Position numbers and translations under genes: made by a program. A stretch of DNA of 6,109 nt from positions 1 through 6,109 of the forward strand of contig URRU01000107.1 in NCBI GenBank assembly GCA_900550335.1, given 5' to 3'. This document shows, piece after piece, positions 5,605-6,109 of this stretch. Numbering within the stretch: the first letter of the stretch is position 1; every line of letters begins with the position of its first letter. This DNA comes from an uncultured Clostridium sp. (GTDB lineage: Bacteria > Bacillota > Clostridia > Peptostreptococcales > Peptostreptococcaceae). The notes beneath the pieces were generated by a model. The model was not told the DNA's origin. It saw nothing but the letters and a program-made list of their open reading frames with translations, and did no database searches.

Positions 5605-5898
5605 TTATATTAGTTTTGAGAATACTACAAAGACTATCAGTATAAGTAGTATAGCATAGAATATTTTTATGTATCCGCTTCTTCCTTTGGGAGCAGCGTT
5701 TTTAATTTTTTGTTTACGAGCTTTTGTTTTTTGTTCTTTTTTAGCTTGTTCGAATTCTATTATTTTTCCGTCGTTAGTAGTTTTTTTCTTGCCTTCGTAT
5801 ATGTTGACAGTCATAGATTCGCTTAGTTTTTTATCCCTTTTTTCTCTATCTATAGAATTGAAGTCAATTGTTTTCGAATTTTTGTTATCTTTATCCAT
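5605..5898 (-). CDS. Small charged protein with a C-terminal membrane anchor, unknown function
   Basis: This 97-aa product matches no family that I recognise. Residues 1-75 are strongly charged and hydrophilic, rich in Lys, Asp and Glu, with a very basic stretch at about 53-73. A single hydrophobic helix follows at about 77-94 (YIKIFYAILLILIVFVVF), and the protein ends in SKLI. The positive residues just before the helix suggest a cytoplasmic N-terminus and a tail anchor in the cytoplasmic membrane. The ribosome binding site GGAGG (5910-5906) lies 7 nt before the ATG, so the start is secure and expression is likely. The overlapping plus-strand frame at 5669-5923 is a shadow. The gene diverges from the LexA-controlled promoter at 6052, with about 150 bp between. 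In Bacillus, the gene divergent from lexA encodes the division inhibitor YneA, but no LysM domain or YneA likeness is seen here, so a division role is only a hypothesis. Confidence 0.72.
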   Translation of the reverse strand: MDKDNKNSKTIDFNSIDREKRDKKLSESMTVNIYEGKKKTTNDGKIIEFEQAKKEQKTKARKQKIKNAAPKGRSGYIKIFYAILLILIVFVVFSKLI

Positions 5899-5924
5899 CG
5901 GAAAACCTCCAAATATTTTTTAGT

Positions 5925-5952
5925 ATTATAAAATACTTTATAACTTATTCAA
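5925..5952 (-). promoter_or_regulatory. Promoter for the 97-aa anchor protein gene
   Basis: On the minus strand, TTGAAT (5952-5947) and TATAAT (5930-5925) are separated by 16 bp. This predicts a start site near 5918 and a leader of about 20 nt before the ATG at 5898. A lone CGAAC half-site (5986-5982) lies about 30 bp upstream, but no complete LexA box overlaps this promoter. Confidence 0.6.
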
Positions 5953-6051
5953 AAATATATCAAGTATATTTATAGGAATTTGTTCGAAAGTTAAGTAGAA
6001 AAAAATTATACAAATTTAATAAAATTATTATCAAAAAATCGAACAAAAATC

Positions 6052-6079
6052 TTGAAATCGAACATATGTGTGATATAAT
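6052..6079 (+). promoter_or_regulatory. Strong promoter of the gene at the right edge
   Basis: TTGAAA (6052-6057) and TATAAT (6074-6079) are separated by 16 bp, and TG at 6071-6072 makes the -10 an extended type. A second TATAAT overlaps at 6079-6084. The predicted start site is near 6086. One LexA-like box fills the spacer and another lies just downstream of the start site, the layout of a repressed SOS promoter. Confidence 0.72.
6059..6072. promoter_or_regulatory. LexA box 1 (within the promoter spacer)
   Basis: CGAACATATGTGTG matches 12 of 14 positions of the Gram-positive LexA/DinR consensus CGAACRNRYGTTYC. It lies between the -35 and -10, so bound LexA would block RNA polymerase. Confidence 0.6.
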
Positions 6080-6092
6080 ATAATTAACAAGA

Positions 6093-6106
6093 GGAACAGA
6101 TGTTCT
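6093..6106. promoter_or_regulatory. LexA box 2 (just downstream of the transcription start)
   Basis: GAACAGATGTTC (6094-6105) has perfect GAAC-N4-GTTC symmetry and fits the core of the LexA/DinR consensus; only the two outermost bases differ. It is centred 34 bp from box 1, about three helical turns, so the two dimers could sit on the same DNA face. Confidence 0.75.
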
Positions 6107-6109
6107 ATA
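6100..6109 (+). CDS. Possible start of an SOS-regulated gene, cut off by the window edge
   Basis: An ATG at 6100-6102 lies 5 nt after AAGAGG (6089-6094), a passable ribosome binding site, and would begin Met-Phe-Tyr. The start codon would then lie inside LexA box 2 and the mRNA leader would be only about 14 nt. A start beyond the window is equally possible. The operator pattern makes lexA itself a good candidate, but only three codons are visible, so identity is an inference. Confidence 0.22.

Noticed and set aside
5669..5923. 84-codon plus-strand ORF opposite the 97-aa anchor gene
   Set aside because: It is antisense to a gene that has a perfect GGAGG site and its own promoter; its hydrophobicity mirrors the Lys-rich codons of the other strand.

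Overview
The window is AT-rich throughout, with strong AGGAGG-type ribosome binding sites and TATAAT-rich intergenic DNA. It encodes a fused MsrA-MsrB, a stand-alone long AlaX editing protein and two multi-pass transporters, and ends in a Gram-positive type LexA operator region. This fits a low-GC Firmicute, most likely a clostridial anaerobe (Peptostreptococcaceae-like). The lineage is inferred from composition and gene content and was not verified. All positions were read by hand.

Layout. (1) Bases 1-2345: two plus-strand transporters, an EamA/DMT permease (123-1001) and an MFS permease (1137-2345). They are separated by 135 bp holding a promoter-like element, a consensus DnaA-box 9-mer and a 19-codon ORF with a good ribosome binding site that overlaps the MFS start codon. 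A strong hairpin terminator follows at 2357-2392. (2) Bases 2471-3424: minus-strand msrAB, convergent with the MFS gene. (3) Bases 3425-3778: an AT-rich divergent intergenic region with a perfect 16-bp palindrome, an extended -10 promoter facing right and four degenerate 15-bp repeats. (4) Bases 3779-5320: a probable two-gene operon, alaX (AlaX-L type) and a 104-aa four-helix membrane protein. (5) Bases 5264-5552: the most unusual part. Three nested perfect inverted repeats surround a GC-rich core, and outside them the 3' end of the 104-aa gene is repeated in inverted orientation. (6) Bases 5605-6109: a minus-strand gene for a 97-aa charged protein with a C-terminal membrane anchor, diverging from a promoter that carries two LexA-type operators. 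The gene driven by that promoter lies almost entirely outside the window.

The functional themes are export (two permeases), protein repair (MsrAB), translation quality control (AlaX) and, at the right edge, the SOS response. The genes do not form one pathway. The features most worth following up are the nested palindrome with its inverted gene-tail copy, the double LexA operator with the uncharacterised divergent anchor protein, and the overlapping leader ORF of the MFS gene.
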